This document shows positions 7,766 through 16,808 of a DNA stretch of 64,000 nucleotides, piece by piece (position 1 is the first letter of the stretch; each line of letters begins with the position of its first letter). The notes below the pieces were generated by a model. It had not been told where the DNA came from, did no database searches, and was given only the letters and a program-made list of their open reading frames with translations. The position numbers and the translations under genes are program-made. Source of the DNA: Oscillospiraceae bacterium (GTDB lineage: Bacteria > Bacillota > Clostridia > Oscillospirales > Acutalibacteraceae); NCBI GenBank assembly GCA_003514385.1, contig DOQR01000008.1, positions 463-64,462 on the forward strand. Reading direction: 5' to 3'.

Positions 7766-9106
7766 TCAATTATGATATGTCTTTTTCAGCTCTTTTGTCG
7801 CTTCGCCGCTGAGCAGGCAGAGCGAGATGAGGTTCGGCACCGCCATGAGCGCGTTCGCGAGGTCTGAGAGCTCCCATACAAGCTCGAGGTCGGCGACGCA
7901 CCCGACGAATACCGCCGCGGCGTAAATTATGTTGTATATTTTCGCGCTCTTTGCGCCCAGCAGATATTCGAGCCCGCGCCGCCCGTAATATGACCAGCCG
8001 ATGAGCGTTGCAAAGGCAAAAATGCAGATACTCACGCAGACGAAAATGCTCCCGGCTTTTCCGAATACGCTGCCGAATGCCGCGGCGCAGGCGAGTGAGC
8101 CGTCACCGTCCGTCGGCGCGCCGGAGACCAAGAGAGTTATTGCAGTCACGGTGCACATGACGACCGTGTCGAGAAAAACCTCAAGTATGCCCCAGCAGCC
8201 CTGCTCGGCGGGTGAATCCGTCTGCGCCGCCGCGTGGATTATCGCGTTGCTGCCGAGCCCTGCTTCGTTTGAAAAAACTCCGCGCGCCACCCCGTAGCGC
8301 AGAGCTTTTTTTATCCCGTAGCCCGCCGCTCCTCCTGCTGCCGCACGCAGAGAAAAAGCCTCGGATATTATGCGCGAAAACGCCGACGGCACGGCGCGGA
8401 AGTTTTTTATTATGACAGCGAAGCTCGCGAGAATGAATATCGCAGTCATGGCGGGAATTATCTTCTCCGCCGCCGAGGCGATCCTCTTGAGCCCGCCGCA
8501 GGTTATCGCGAACACGCCTGCGGCGAGAATCAGTCCCGTTATCGCGGGACTCAGCCCGAATGAGCCCGAGAGCGAGAGTGCGGCGGCGTTCGCCTGGGTC
8601 ATATTGCCAATGCCAAGCGAGGCTATGACCAACAGAACGCAGAAAATTTTTGCCATGTGCTTAAATCCCAGTCCGCGCTCCATATAGACGAACGCGCCGC
8701 CCATCCATTCGCCGTTTTCGTCGCGGTATCTGTATTTTATGCCGAGTATATTTTCGCAGCACGCGCTCATCATGCCGATTATCGCGCTTACCACCATCCA
8801 GAAAACCGCGCCCGCGCCGCCTGAGGCTATCGCCGCCGCCACGCCGACTATGTTGCCCGTGCCCATGCATGCGGCGAGTGCGGCGGAGAGCGCCTGCGTC
8901 TGCGATATCGAGCCTTTGCCGGATTCCCGGCTCTTTTTGCTGAATATACTGCCGAGCGTCGTTTTCATCCATGTGCCGACGTGCGTTATCTGGAAAAATC
9001 CCGACCGCACGCTCAGCAGAAGCCCCGTGCCCGTGAAAGCGACGAGCAGCGGGACTCCCCAGACCGCCGAATTTATCGAAGAAACGAGCGAACAAAACGA
9101 GTCCGT
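7766..9106 (-). CDS. Sodium:alanine/glycine symporter family protein (AGCS), apparent ACG start
   Basis: Sodium-coupled amino-acid uptake through the membrane is the family role. The frame codes for the AGCS signature region MGTGNIVGVAAAIASGGAGA and many hydrophobic helices. Counting only from the first standard start (GTG at 9010) loses a family-like N-terminus: upstream, in frame and without stops, it reads VSSINSAVWGVPLLVAFTGTG, i.e. the first helix. The only triplet correctly placed after GGAGG (7-nt spacing) is ACG at 9106-9104; an ATG would need one base change. From there the protein has 446 residues, the usual length. Either translation begins at ACG, or the start codon is mutated and expression is reduced. 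The gene is divergent from nadE. Confidence 0.85.
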   Translation of the reverse strand, partial: TDSFCSLVSSINSAVWGVPLLVAFTGTGLLLSVRSGFFQITHVGTWMKTTLGSIFSKKSRESGKGSISQTQALSAALAACMGTGNIVGVAAAIASGGAGAVFWMVVSAIIGMMSACCENILGIKYRYRDENGEWMGGAFVYMERGLGFKHMAKIFCVLLVIASLGIGNMTQANAAALSLSGSFGLSPAITGLILAAGVFAITCGGLKRIASAAEKIIPAMTAIFILASFAVIIKNFRAVPSAFSRIISEAFSLRAAAGGAAGYGIKKALRYGVARGVFSNEAGLGSNAIIHAAAQTDSPAEQGCWGILEVFLDTVVMCTVTAITLLVSGAPTDGDGSLACAAAFGSVFGKAGSIFVCVSICIFAFATLIGWSYYGRRGLEYLLGAKSAKIYNIIYAAAVFVGCVADLELVWELSDLANALMAVPNLISLCLLSGEATKELKKTYHN

Positions 9107-9133
9107 GGGATCACCTCCGAAAAATGAAAAGGA

Positions 9134-9162
9134 TTGATTTAAAGCGCGGATTAGTATATACT
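9134..9162 (+). promoter_or_regulatory. Promoter of nadE
   Basis: TTGATT (9134-9139), 17-bp spacer, TATACT (9157-9162). It points at nadE and lies in the divergent gap with the AGCS gene. Confidence 0.6.
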
Positions 9163-9203
9163 ATAATCTGTATAATAAGATTCGCGAAAGGGAACGTGAT
9201 ATC

Positions 9204-11117
9204 TTGAAGGATTTCGGATTTGTCAAGACCGCGGCGGTCTGCCCGAGGGTGACGGTCGGCGCGGCTGATAAAAATGTTGATAATATGCTGCCGCTGATAA
9301 AAGGGGCGGCTTCGTCCGGCGCGCAGATAATCGCCCTGCCGGAACTATGCATAACCGGCTATACCTGCTCCGACCTCTTCTCGCAGGACAGGCTCATCGA
9401 AAGCGCGGAGGCCGCGCTCGGCAGACTCATTCTTGAATGTGTCGATATCGGCGCGCTCGTGATAGTCGGACTCCCGGTGCGCGTGCGCGGCAGGCTCTTT
9501 AACTGCGCAGCCGCATTCCAGAACGGCAGGCTCGTGGGCGTTGTCCCGAAGAGCTATCTGCCGAATTACAACGAGTTCTATGAAAAGCGCCACTTCGTCT
9601 CGGGGCTTGATACGCCGTGCGATACCGTCACCCTCTGCGGGCAGGAGGTGCCGTTCGGCAATATGCTCTTCTGCGCGGACAACGGTGCCGCAGTCGGAAT
9701 TGAGCTGTGCGAGGATATGTGGGTGCCTGTGTCGCCCGGAACCGTCCTTGCGCTCAGCGGCGCGGATATAATAGTAAATATCTCCGCCTCCGACGAGATG
9801 GTCACAAAGAATGATTTCAGGCTGAGTCTTATTGAACAGACGAGCGCGCGGTGCTACTGCGGCTATGTCTATTCCTCCGCCGGCATCGGAGAGAGCACGA
9901 CAGACCTTGTGTTCTCCGGCGCGTGTACGATAGCCGAAAACGGCGGCATACTCGCGAGAAACGAGCGCTTTGAGCGAAACGGCGCGGCGGTATACGCCTG
10001 CATCGATATCAAAAAGCTCGAAGCTCTGCGCCGCAACAGCGAATTTTATGACAACGCGGCTCGTTACGCTGACCGCGATATAAGGCGCGTTGATATAACC
10101 CTGCCGGAGCTCAAAGAGAGCGATATTGACAGAAACTTCGACGCGCACCCGTTCGTGCCCTCGGATGAAAAAGTCAGACGCGCGCGCTGCGCCGAGATAT
10201 TCAATATCCAGGCGGCGGGACTCGCGAAGAGAATCGAGCATATCGGGCTCAAGAAAGCGGTCATCGGCATCTCGGGCGGACTCGATTCGGCTCTTGCTCT
10301 GCTTGTTGCGGACAAGGCGTTTGATCTTCTCGCCCTGCCGAAAGAAAATATAATCTGCATCACGATGCCGGGCTTCGGCACGACGAGGCGAACGAAGTCG
10401 AGCGCCGTCACGCTCACCGAGTGCATCGGAGCGCAGCTCAGGGATATAGATATTGTCCCCGCGTGTACTCAGCATATGCGGGACATAGGTCACGATATGA
10501 GCATACTAGATGTGACTTATGAAAATGTTCAGGCGCGCGAGCGCACGCAGATACTCATGGACACCGCGAACAAAGAGGGTGCGCTGCTCGTCGGCACGGG
10601 CGATTTGTCCGAGCTTGCGCTCGGCTGGTGCACCTATAACGCCGACCACATGAGCATGTACGGAGTCAACTGCTCCGTGCCCAAGACGCTCGTGCGATAT
10701 CTCGTCGATTTCGTTGCGGACGAGAGGGGAGGCAAGCTCGGCGAGGTGCTCCGCGAGATACTCGCGACTCCTGTCAGCCCAGAACTGCTCCCGCCTGACA
10801 AAAACGGAAAGATAGCGCAAAAGACCGAGGATACCCTCGGCCCCTATGAGGTTCACGATTTCTTCCTATATCATTTCCAGCGCTTCGGCGCTTCACCCGA
10901 CAAGCTCATGTTCATGGCGTGCCGCGCGTTTGACGGAGTATACAGCCGCGAGCAGATTGAAAAATGGCTCAGGCTCTTTATGAAGAGATTCTTCTCCCAG
11001 CAGTTCAAACGCTCCTGCATACCGGACGGCCCGAAGGTCGGATCTGTCAGCCTCTCGCCTCGCGGCGACTGGCGTATGCCCTCCGACGCGGATGCCTCCG
11101 CATGGCTCGATCTCTGA
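9204..11117 (+). CDS. nadE: Glutamine-dependent NAD+ synthetase
   Basis: 637 residues; amidates deamido-NAD to NAD using ammonia released from glutamine. The N-terminal CN-hydrolase (glutaminase) domain shows the Glu-Lys-Cys triad: E47 in LPELCITGY, K in VVPKSYLPNYNEFYEKRHF, and C in VGIELCEDMW. The C-terminal synthetase domain has the ATP loop GISGGLDSALAL and the later region GTGDLSELALGW. TTG at 9204 is the start because the nearby GTG (9196) reads into a stop after three codons; GAAAGGGA lies upstream. The length is typical for the two-domain enzyme. A lipoprotein and a nitroreductase follow closely, so they may share its transcript. Confidence 0.95.
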   Translation: MKDFGFVKTAAVCPRVTVGAADKNVDNMLPLIKGAASSGAQIIALPELCITGYTCSDLFSQDRLIESAEAALGRLILECVDIGALVIVGLPVRVRGRLFNCAAAFQNGRLVGVVPKSYLPNYNEFYEKRHFVSGLDTPCDTVTLCGQEVPFGNMLFCADNGAAVGIELCEDMWVPVSPGTVLALSGADIIVNISASDEMVTKNDFRLSLIEQTSARCYCGYVYSSAGIGESTTDLVFSGACTIAENGGILARNERFERNGAAVYACIDIKKLEALRRNSEFYDNAARYADRDIRRVDITLPELKESDIDRNFDAHPFVPSDEKVRRARCAEIFNIQAAGLAKRIEHIGLKKAVIGISGGLDSALALLVADKAFDLLALPKENIICITMPGFGTTRRTKSSAVTLTECIGAQLRDIDIVPACTQHMRDIGHDMSILDVTYENVQARERTQILMDTANKEGALLVGTGDLSELALGWCTYNADHMSMYGVNCSVPKTLVRYLVDFVADERGGKLGEVLREILATPVSPELLPPDKNGKIAQKTEDTLGPYEVHDFFLYHFQRFGASPDKLMFMACRAFDGVYSREQIEKWLRLFMKRFFSQQFKRSCIPDGPKVGSVSLSPRGDWRMPSDADASAWLDL

Positions 11118-11134
11118 TGAAAGGATAAACGAAA

Positions 11135-12130
11135 ATGAAGAAGTTCAAAAGCTTTATCGCCGTTCTGCTCTGCCTTGCCGCCGTATTCTGCACTGCGGGC
11201 TGTTCGGCATCAAAAAAGAGCGCACTGAATATCTCGGGCGCGCAGATAGACTATGAGACGTTTTTATATTATTTCGACCAGGTTCACGCGTTCCCCGAAA
11301 AATATGAGCTTGCCGCCGATGCGACGAACGAGCAGATGATCGACGCCGCGATTGAGCTGTGCTGCGAATATGTTGCGGTCAACACGAAACTCTCCGAATA
11401 CGGGCTGACTCTCTCCGCTTCCGAAAAGCGCTCGGCTTCGAATAATCTTGAAGACCTTTGGCACGTTTTCTCGGGCTACTATGAGAAGCTCGGCGTGTCG
11501 AAGCAGACGCTTATGAAGATAGAGACCGCCGACACCTCGCGCAACAGACTTTTCTATTATATCTATGACGAGGGCGGCGAAAAGGCAGTCAGCGAGGACG
11601 ATATAAAGAAATATTATAACGAGAATTATATCTCTTTCCGCGCCATAACCGGCTATCTCACAACTACCGACGCGAACGGCGACACGGTAGTTATGACTGC
11701 GGATCAGAAAGCGGCAATGAACAAGGAGTTCATGGAGCTCTCGACGCGCCTGGGCAACGGGCAGACGATGAACGAGATAGTTGAGCTCTATTCCAAGAAG
11801 CATCCGGATTCCACAGTTTCGGATCAGCTCCAGTTTATAAAAAAAGGCGCGGATTCCTATCCCGACGGCTTCTTTGAAAAGGTTCAGCAGCTCTCCGTCG
11901 GCTCGAACACCGTGCTTATCATGGACAACTATATTTTCCTCATTCTCAGAGAGAATCCCTCGGAGGACGAGGCGAAGCAATACTACGACCGCTACCGCGA
12001 CGACTGCCTCAAGAGCCTGCGCGGGGACGAATTCAAGACAATAGTCGAGGGCTACGCCTCCGAGCTTTCGGTCAAGCGCAACGACAGGGTCATAAACAAG
12101 GCTGTCAAGGAGGTCCTCAAGGATGGCTGA
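11135..12130 (+). CDS. Lipoprotein resembling SurA/PrsA-type foldases
   Basis: 331 residues. A basic start, hydrophobic core and lipobox ending at C23 (CTAGC) mark it as a lipoprotein on the outer face of the membrane. The layout, a helical N-terminal part (NISGAQIDYETFLYYFDQ) and then a region with VSEDDIKKYYNENY, resembles the chaperone domains of PrsA/SurA peptidyl-prolyl isomerases. A normal parvulin domain is not evident and may be degenerate, so isomerase activity is doubtful. It starts 17 nt after nadE (GAAAGGA site) and overlaps the nitroreductase gene by 8 nt. Confidence 0.7.
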   Translation: MKKFKSFIAVLLCLAAVFCTAGCSASKKSALNISGAQIDYETFLYYFDQVHAFPEKYELAADATNEQMIDAAIELCCEYVAVNTKLSEYGLTLSASEKRSASNNLEDLWHVFSGYYEKLGVSKQTLMKIETADTSRNRLFYYIYDEGGEKAVSEDDIKKYYNENYISFRAITGYLTTTDANGDTVVMTADQKAAMNKEFMELSTRLGNGQTMNEIVELYSKKHPDSTVSDQLQFIKKGADSYPDGFFEKVQQLSVGSNTVLIMDNYIFLILRENPSEDEAKQYYDRYRDDCLKSLRGDEFKTIVEGYASELSVKRNDRVINKAVKEVLKDG

Positions 12131-12677
12131 TATAATCAGAAATGAGGTCATCGATGCCGTACTCACACGCCAGACGATAAGAGAATATAAGCCAATAATG
12201 CTCACCGACGCTCAGCTCGACACGCTGACCGCGGCGGCGATGATGGCTCCGAGCGGGCGCAACTGCCAGCCCTGCCATGTCAGATTCATATGCAATGACG
12301 CTATGCTGCGCCAGATGCAGATAGATTTCAAGAATATCGTCGGCTGGGACACGCCCGTTCACACACGAAGCGACAAGAACCCGTTCTACCACAATGCGCC
12401 GGTGTTCGCCGCGATATTCGCAAAGTCCGGCAGTCAGATGGATGCCGGAATCATGGTCGAGAACATATGCATCGCCGCAAAGGGACTCGGGCTCGGTACA
12501 TGTATAGTCGGCAGCGCGGGCGCGCTGTTTGACGACGCCGGCAAGGGTGCTTATTGGCGCGGGGAGATCGACATTCCCGTTGATCTTCAGTATATGATAG
12601 GCGTTGCGATAGGCGTGCCGGACGAAGTGCCGGAGCAGAAGCCGCGCGACCCGAGTCATTACAAAACAATAAGATAA
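12123..12677 (+). CDS. Nitroreductase-family FMN protein
   Basis: 184 residues, the single-domain length of the family. The N-terminus has the FMN-phosphate motif TRQTIREYKP, followed by MAPSGRNCQPCHVRF; the C-terminal half has AAKGLGLGTCIVGS and the family-like IGVAIGVPDE. Such proteins use NAD(P)H to reduce nitro, quinone or flavin-linked substrates in the cytoplasm; the actual substrate is not predictable. The start overlaps the lipoprotein gene by 8 nt, so they are translated together. A terminator follows. Confidence 0.88.
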   Translation: MADIIRNEVIDAVLTRQTIREYKPIMLTDAQLDTLTAAAMMAPSGRNCQPCHVRFICNDAMLRQMQIDFKNIVGWDTPVHTRSDKNPFYHNAPVFAAIFAKSGSQMDAGIMVENICIAAKGLGLGTCIVGSAGALFDDAGKGAYWRGEIDIPVDLQYMIGVAIGVPDEVPEQKPRDPSHYKTIR

Positions 12678-12702
12678 CAAAAGATAAGATAACATAAACT
12701 AA

Positions 12703-12738
12703 CCGCCGCAGAAAATAAACTTTGCGGCGGCTGTTTTT
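12703..12738 (+). terminator. Terminator after the nadE-nitroreductase unit
   Basis: CCGCCGCA and TGCGGCGG arms separated by an A-rich loop, then CTGTTTTTAT. Confidence 0.75.
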
Positions 12739-12763
12739 ATAAATTTTGTTCACTGCATGAAAA

Positions 12764-12792
12764 CCGCCCGTGCCGAAAATCAGCACGGGCGG
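12764..12792 (-). terminator. Terminator of the purple-acid-phosphatase-like gene
   Basis: Perfect 10-bp arms CCGCCCGTGC/GCACGGGCGG with a 9-nt loop, located 9 nt after the stop codon of the minus-strand gene and followed by TTTTC on that strand. Confidence 0.75.
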
Positions 12793-12800
12793 AATTTAAT

Positions 12801-14273
12801 TTATCTGTTCTTTATGATATGGGGCAGGATGAGAATATATTTGACGAGCATATAGACTATTGCGACCGGGACATTCACGACATTCTTCGTGAAGTTTGAA
12901 AGGAAGTCGGTGGGCAGCTCTTCATGCTCCTTGACTTCGCCCTTGGTGGTCTTCTTTATCGCGTATTCGTCGAACTTCTCGTAGCCGGTAGCCTCGCAGG
13001 TCTCGTCGTCAACGTCAACGGTGTATGCGCGGTAGATGAGCCTGTCGCCGTCGATGGTGAAGGTGCTGAACATCGACTTGTAGGGCTGCGCGGCAACGGC
13101 GGAATTCTTGAGGATAGGCTCCATGGCGTCCTCGTGAACGCTGTAGCGCTTCGTGCCGGCGGTGTTGGGCAGGATGTGTACCGTGCCCTCGGGGTTGAGC
13201 GCGTAGGTTATCTCCTCGCCCTTGTAGTTCTCGGTGATGTACTCGGTCGGCTGGATCTTGTCGTCCTTGACCTGATATGTACGAAGATACATGTGGTCGT
13301 GGCCGTTGATGACAACGTCGATATCAAGGCTGTCTATTATGGGCAGCAGGCGCTTGCGCATGATGACGGTGTCGGGCTTGTTTATGTTCTTGCCCGCGGA
13401 ATAGCAGGCGCGGTGCATGAGGATTATCTTCCACTGCGCGTCAGAAGAGTTCATGTCGTTCTGAAGCCAGTTTATCTGCTCCTCGCTGATGGGATACATA
13501 TCGTTTGTGTTGAGCACGGCGATATGTGCGTTTGAGTAGTCGAACGAATAGTAGACGCCGGTGATATGATTCCAGCCTGCGCTCTTGTCGAGGTTGAACA
13601 TATTGTCGAACCAGCCCCAACGAAGGTTGCCCTCGTGGTTGCCGGCGGTCGGCGCCATGGTGATGTTCATGAGTGTGTCGCAGCTCTTCTCATAGAACCA
13701 GTCCCACTCCTGATCGTTGCAGTCGTTGACGAAGTCGCCCGCGTTCATGAGGAACTTCGCGTCGGGGCAGACCTGCATCGCGGTGCGCTGAACGGCGCCG
13801 CTCTTCGTGAAGTTTATTTCGTTGCCCGCCTGAACATCGGCAAGGGCTATGAACGAAAACGGCTCTTCGCCGTCGCAGGCTGTCTCAAATGTGCCGTTGT
13901 TGCTCCAGATGCCGGTCGAAGCGTCGCCGACTCTGTAAACATACTTTGTGTCGGGCTCAAGATTTTCGGCGAGCACCTTGTGGCAGTAGTTCTCTTTCCA
14001 CTTCGTGCAGGTGCCGGAAAATTTGAGCGCGCCGTCGAAGCTGCCGTTGTATTTTGCAAGGGGCATAACTTCAACATCGCTGCCGCATTTCTCGGTCGTG
14101 TACCAGCAGATGCCGCGTCTTGTTTTGGCGTCGCCGTTGATAACAACGCTGATGCGCTTTATCGATCCGTCTGCGCTCTCCTGAGGCATGGCGGAGGCGG
14201 CGGGGACTATCATGCAAGCGAGCAGGCAGATTGCCATGACCGCGCTGATTATCCTCATCAGTTTTTTGTTCAT
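12801..14273 (-). CDS. Exported purple-acid-phosphatase-like metallophosphoesterase
   Basis: 490 residues. A signal peptide (basic start, hydrophobic to about 27) and a C-terminal hydrophobic stretch (NVPVAIVYMLVKYILILP) suggest a surface protein anchored at its C-terminus. An N-terminal fibronectin-III-like part (YNGSFDGALKFSG...YVYRVGD) precedes the metallophosphoesterase domain with ADVQAG, MNAGDFVND, AGNHEG, LMHRACYSAG and NGHDHMYLRTY, which give the two-metal ligand set. This is the PAP-like architecture; the role is probably release of phosphate from extracellular monoesters. A ribosome site (GGAGGA) precedes the ATG. Single-gene unit with its own terminator. Confidence 0.88.
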   Translation of the reverse strand: MNKKLMRIISAVMAICLLACMIVPAASAMPQESADGSIKRISVVINGDAKTRRGICWYTTEKCGSDVEVMPLAKYNGSFDGALKFSGTCTKWKENYCHKVLAENLEPDTKYVYRVGDASTGIWSNNGTFETACDGEEPFSFIALADVQAGNEINFTKSGAVQRTAMQVCPDAKFLMNAGDFVNDCNDQEWDWFYEKSCDTLMNITMAPTAGNHEGNLRWGWFDNMFNLDKSAGWNHITGVYYSFDYSNAHIAVLNTNDMYPISEEQINWLQNDMNSSDAQWKIILMHRACYSAGKNINKPDTVIMRKRLLPIIDSLDIDVVINGHDHMYLRTYQVKDDKIQPTEYITENYKGEEITYALNPEGTVHILPNTAGTKRYSVHEDAMEPILKNSAVAAQPYKSMFSTFTIDGDRLIYRAYTVDVDDETCEATGYEKFDEYAIKKTTKGEVKEHEELPTDFLSNFTKNVVNVPVAIVYMLVKYILILPHIIKNR

Positions 14274-14337
14274 CGCATATTCCTCCGAAATTTTGGTATA
14301 GTTATTCTACATCAGATTCGCACAAAAGTCAAGCGAG

Positions 14338-14781
14338 TTAGCATATGCTCTTTGTGGATAATTTATATAATGCCTTTTTCATTAATATATGCGGACAGCC
14401 CTCTTCAACATCGTGGACCCCGGTGTCCTTGTAGCCGAGCGCTGAGTAAAATCCGGCTGCCTGTTCCTGCGAATGTATCCATATTTTATTGATCCCGCTT
14501 TCTGCGGCGTACTTTTCGGCGGCTTTTATTATGTCCGCGCCGAGCCCTCTGCCGCGAAAAGCCTTTCTGACTGCGACTCTGCCTATCATGACCCTGCCGC
14601 TCCCGGGGTCTGTGAAAATGCGGCAGACTCCGACGGGGTGACTGCCGTCAAACAGCACGATATGCGCGGCCGTTTCGTCGATATCGTCGAACTCCTCCTC
14701 GAAGCCCTGCTCTTTTACGAACACCTCGAGCCTTATTTTTTTCGCTTCGTCCGGGAGCTGATTATAGATTTTAGTTTCCAT
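14338..14781 (-). CDS. GNAT-family N-acetyltransferase
   Basis: 147 residues. The acetyl-CoA site appears as IGRVAVRKAFRGRGLGADII (R/Q-x-x-G-x-G/A pattern), followed by IHSQEQAAGFYSALGY, as in ElaA/YjcF-like small GNAT proteins. The N-terminus, RLEVFVKEQGF, is also typical of that group. The substrate is unknown. It stands alone between divergent genes. Confidence 0.88.
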   Translation of the reverse strand: METKIYNQLPDEAKKIRLEVFVKEQGFEEEFDDIDETAAHIVLFDGSHPVGVCRIFTDPGSGRVMIGRVAVRKAFRGRGLGADIIKAAEKYAAESGINKIWIHSQEQAAGFYSALGYKDTGVHDVEEGCPHILMKKALYKLSTKSIC

Positions 14782-14940
14782 ATAAACACCTCGATTTGTA
14801 TTATATCACAAAAACGGGTATGAAATTTTGTATATACACACATCGCCGAAATTTGTCCCAAACTGTTGCAAGAGAAGAGAAATAAATATATAATTATCTA
14901 AAGAATCATTTCCGGCTCTGCGCCGGCGGAGGAATATATA

Positions 14941-15564
14941 ATGGAAAAACTCAGAGTGCTCTTTCAGGGCGACAGCATAACCGATATGGACAGGGACCGC
15001 TCGAATATCCGCAACATGGGCAACGGCTATCCGCTGTTCGTTGCGTCGAATTTCCGCGCGGATAATCCGAAGTTTGATATCGACTTTTTAGATCTCGGCA
15101 TCAGTGGAAACAGGGTCAGCGACCTGCGCGACCGCTGGCAGACCGACTGCCTCGATCTCCATCCCGATGTGCTCTCCGTGCTCATCGGAATAAACGACAC
15201 ATGGCGAAAATATGACAGCAACCTGCCTTCTGAAATCGGCGAGTTCGAGAGCATCTACCGTTCATTGCTCGAAGACGCGAGACGCGAAAACCCGGATATC
15301 AAAATAATTATAATGGAACCCTTTGTGCTCCATGTTTCCGAAGAGCGCGCGAGCTGGCGCGAGGATCTCGACCCGAGGATTCAGGCGGTGCGCAGAGTGG
15401 CAAAAGATTACGCCGATGCGTTTATCCCGCTTGACGGTCTGCTCAACGCCGCCGCTATTGACACCTGCCCCGAGCAGTGGGCGCCCGACGGAGTCCATCC
15501 ATCACCCGACGGCGCGGCTCTGATAGCCCGCTACTGGCTTGAAGCGTTCGACAAGATACTTTGA
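14941..15564 (+). CDS. SGNH/GDSL-family hydrolase
   Basis: 207 residues, cytoplasmic (no signal peptide). All SGNH blocks are visible: FQGDSITD (catalytic Ser), GISGNRVSD (Gly), IGINDTW (Asn) and DGVHPSPDG (Asp-x-x-His). The short length and block spacing match the single-domain acyl- or acetyl-esterases, such as acetylxylan or rhamnogalacturonan esterases. GGAGGA lies 8 nt before the ATG. The next gene begins 17 nt downstream, so they may be co-transcribed. Confidence 0.9.
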   Translation: MEKLRVLFQGDSITDMDRDRSNIRNMGNGYPLFVASNFRADNPKFDIDFLDLGISGNRVSDLRDRWQTDCLDLHPDVLSVLIGINDTWRKYDSNLPSEIGEFESIYRSLLEDARRENPDIKIIIMEPFVLHVSEERASWREDLDPRIQAVRRVAKDYADAFIPLDGLLNAAAIDTCPEQWAPDGVHPSPDGAALIARYWLEAFDKIL

Positions 15565-15581
15565 TGAAAGAGAGAAAAACA

Positions 15582-16790
15582 ATGCCTTTTGACAAAAACT
15601 TTGTTCCCGCGCTGCGCTTCGCAGTCATGAGCGACATACATATCGACGACGAGGACTGCATCGAGGAACAGCGGTTTGCAAAAGCGCTTGACGACCTCAA
15701 AAATCTGTGCTCGTCCGATGAGAGATACAGCGGCTTTGACGCGCTCGTCATCGTCGGCGACTTCGCTTCGCGCGGGTCGGAGATTCAGATGCGCAAGGTC
15801 AAGAAGATTCTTGACGCAGGTCTGCCCGCCGATGTCAGGCTGATAATGACCATGGCGAGCCACGAATATATGACCGACGGCGAGGAGAATGCCCTGCGCC
15901 GCTTCGATGAGATATTCGGTCTTACTCCCGACACCCACGCGGTGATAAACGGCTTTGATTTCATCGCCGTCACAACGACGAGGGGCTGCCACTTCGACGA
16001 CAAAAAGCGCAAGTTCATCTCCGCAGAGCTTGAAAAAGCGGCAGAGCGGGACGGTAAAAAGCCGATATTCTTCTTCCAGCACCCGCACATTACAGATACT
16101 GTCTACGGCAGCATCAACTGGGGTGAGGACGAGATAACCGATATTCTTATCAACTACCCGCAGATAGTCGATTTCTCAGGTCACTCCCACGCGCCGATAA
16201 ACGATCCGCGCTCGGTGCATCAGCGCCACTTCAGCGCATTCGGCACCGGTACGCTGAGCTATTTCGAGCTCGACGAGTTCGACAAGACCCACGGGACTAT
16301 TCCGCCCGAGGACAGCAGCGCCGCTCAGTTCCTTATAGTTGAGGCGGACGCGCAGGGCAGGGTGAGGGTATATCCCTACGATGTGCTCGGCAGCCGCTTC
16401 TTCCCGTACACATGGGAGATAGACGAGCCGTGGAACATAGATTCGTTCAAATATACCGACGCGCGTTATGTCACGGCGGAGAAGCCGTATTTTGAAAATG
16501 CCGGGATATCCGTCGAAAACATAACGGCGGACGGCTGCGATATAACCTTCACTCAGGCAACCGGAAAAGAACGCCCGGACAGCTATGATATCTACATTTT
16601 AGATTCTGACGGACTGATAAAAAAGCACATTAATATTACTTCGCGCTACTATCTCTCTGATATGCCCGCGTCTCTTACCGAGCACATAGGCGGACTGAAA
16701 GCCGGCACGGAGTATACAATAAAAATAGTTGCAAACAGCTTTTGGCGCACGCGCAGCGATGCTCTAACCGCGCGGTTCGCCACACTCTGA
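15582..16790 (+). CDS. Cytoplasmic metallophosphoesterase with C-terminal beta domain
   Basis: 402 residues from the ATG at 15582, with GAAAGAGAG just upstream; in-frame TTG/ATG codons at 15561 and 15564 overlap the previous stop and lack a ribosome site. Calcineurin-like motifs: MSDIHID, IVGDFASRG, ASHEYM, QHPHITD and GHSHAPIND. The usual GNHD/E reads ASHE, so the Asn metal ligand is replaced by Ser, which may change or reduce activity. The last 100 residues resemble a fibronectin-like domain (GLKAGTEYTIKIVA). No signal peptide. It lies between an SGNH hydrolase and PrsW. Confidence 0.82.
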   Translation: MPFDKNFVPALRFAVMSDIHIDDEDCIEEQRFAKALDDLKNLCSSDERYSGFDALVIVGDFASRGSEIQMRKVKKILDAGLPADVRLIMTMASHEYMTDGEENALRRFDEIFGLTPDTHAVINGFDFIAVTTTRGCHFDDKKRKFISAELEKAAERDGKKPIFFFQHPHITDTVYGSINWGEDEITDILINYPQIVDFSGHSHAPINDPRSVHQRHFSAFGTGTLSYFELDEFDKTHGTIPPEDSSAAQFLIVEADAQGRVRVYPYDVLGSRFFPYTWEIDEPWNIDSFKYTDARYVTAEKPYFENAGISVENITADGCDITFTQATGKERPDSYDIYILDSDGLIKKHINITSRYYLSDMPASLTEHIGGLKAGTEYTIKIVANSFWRTRSDALTARFATL

Positions 16791-16808
16791 AACACAGGAG
16801 CTGATTAA

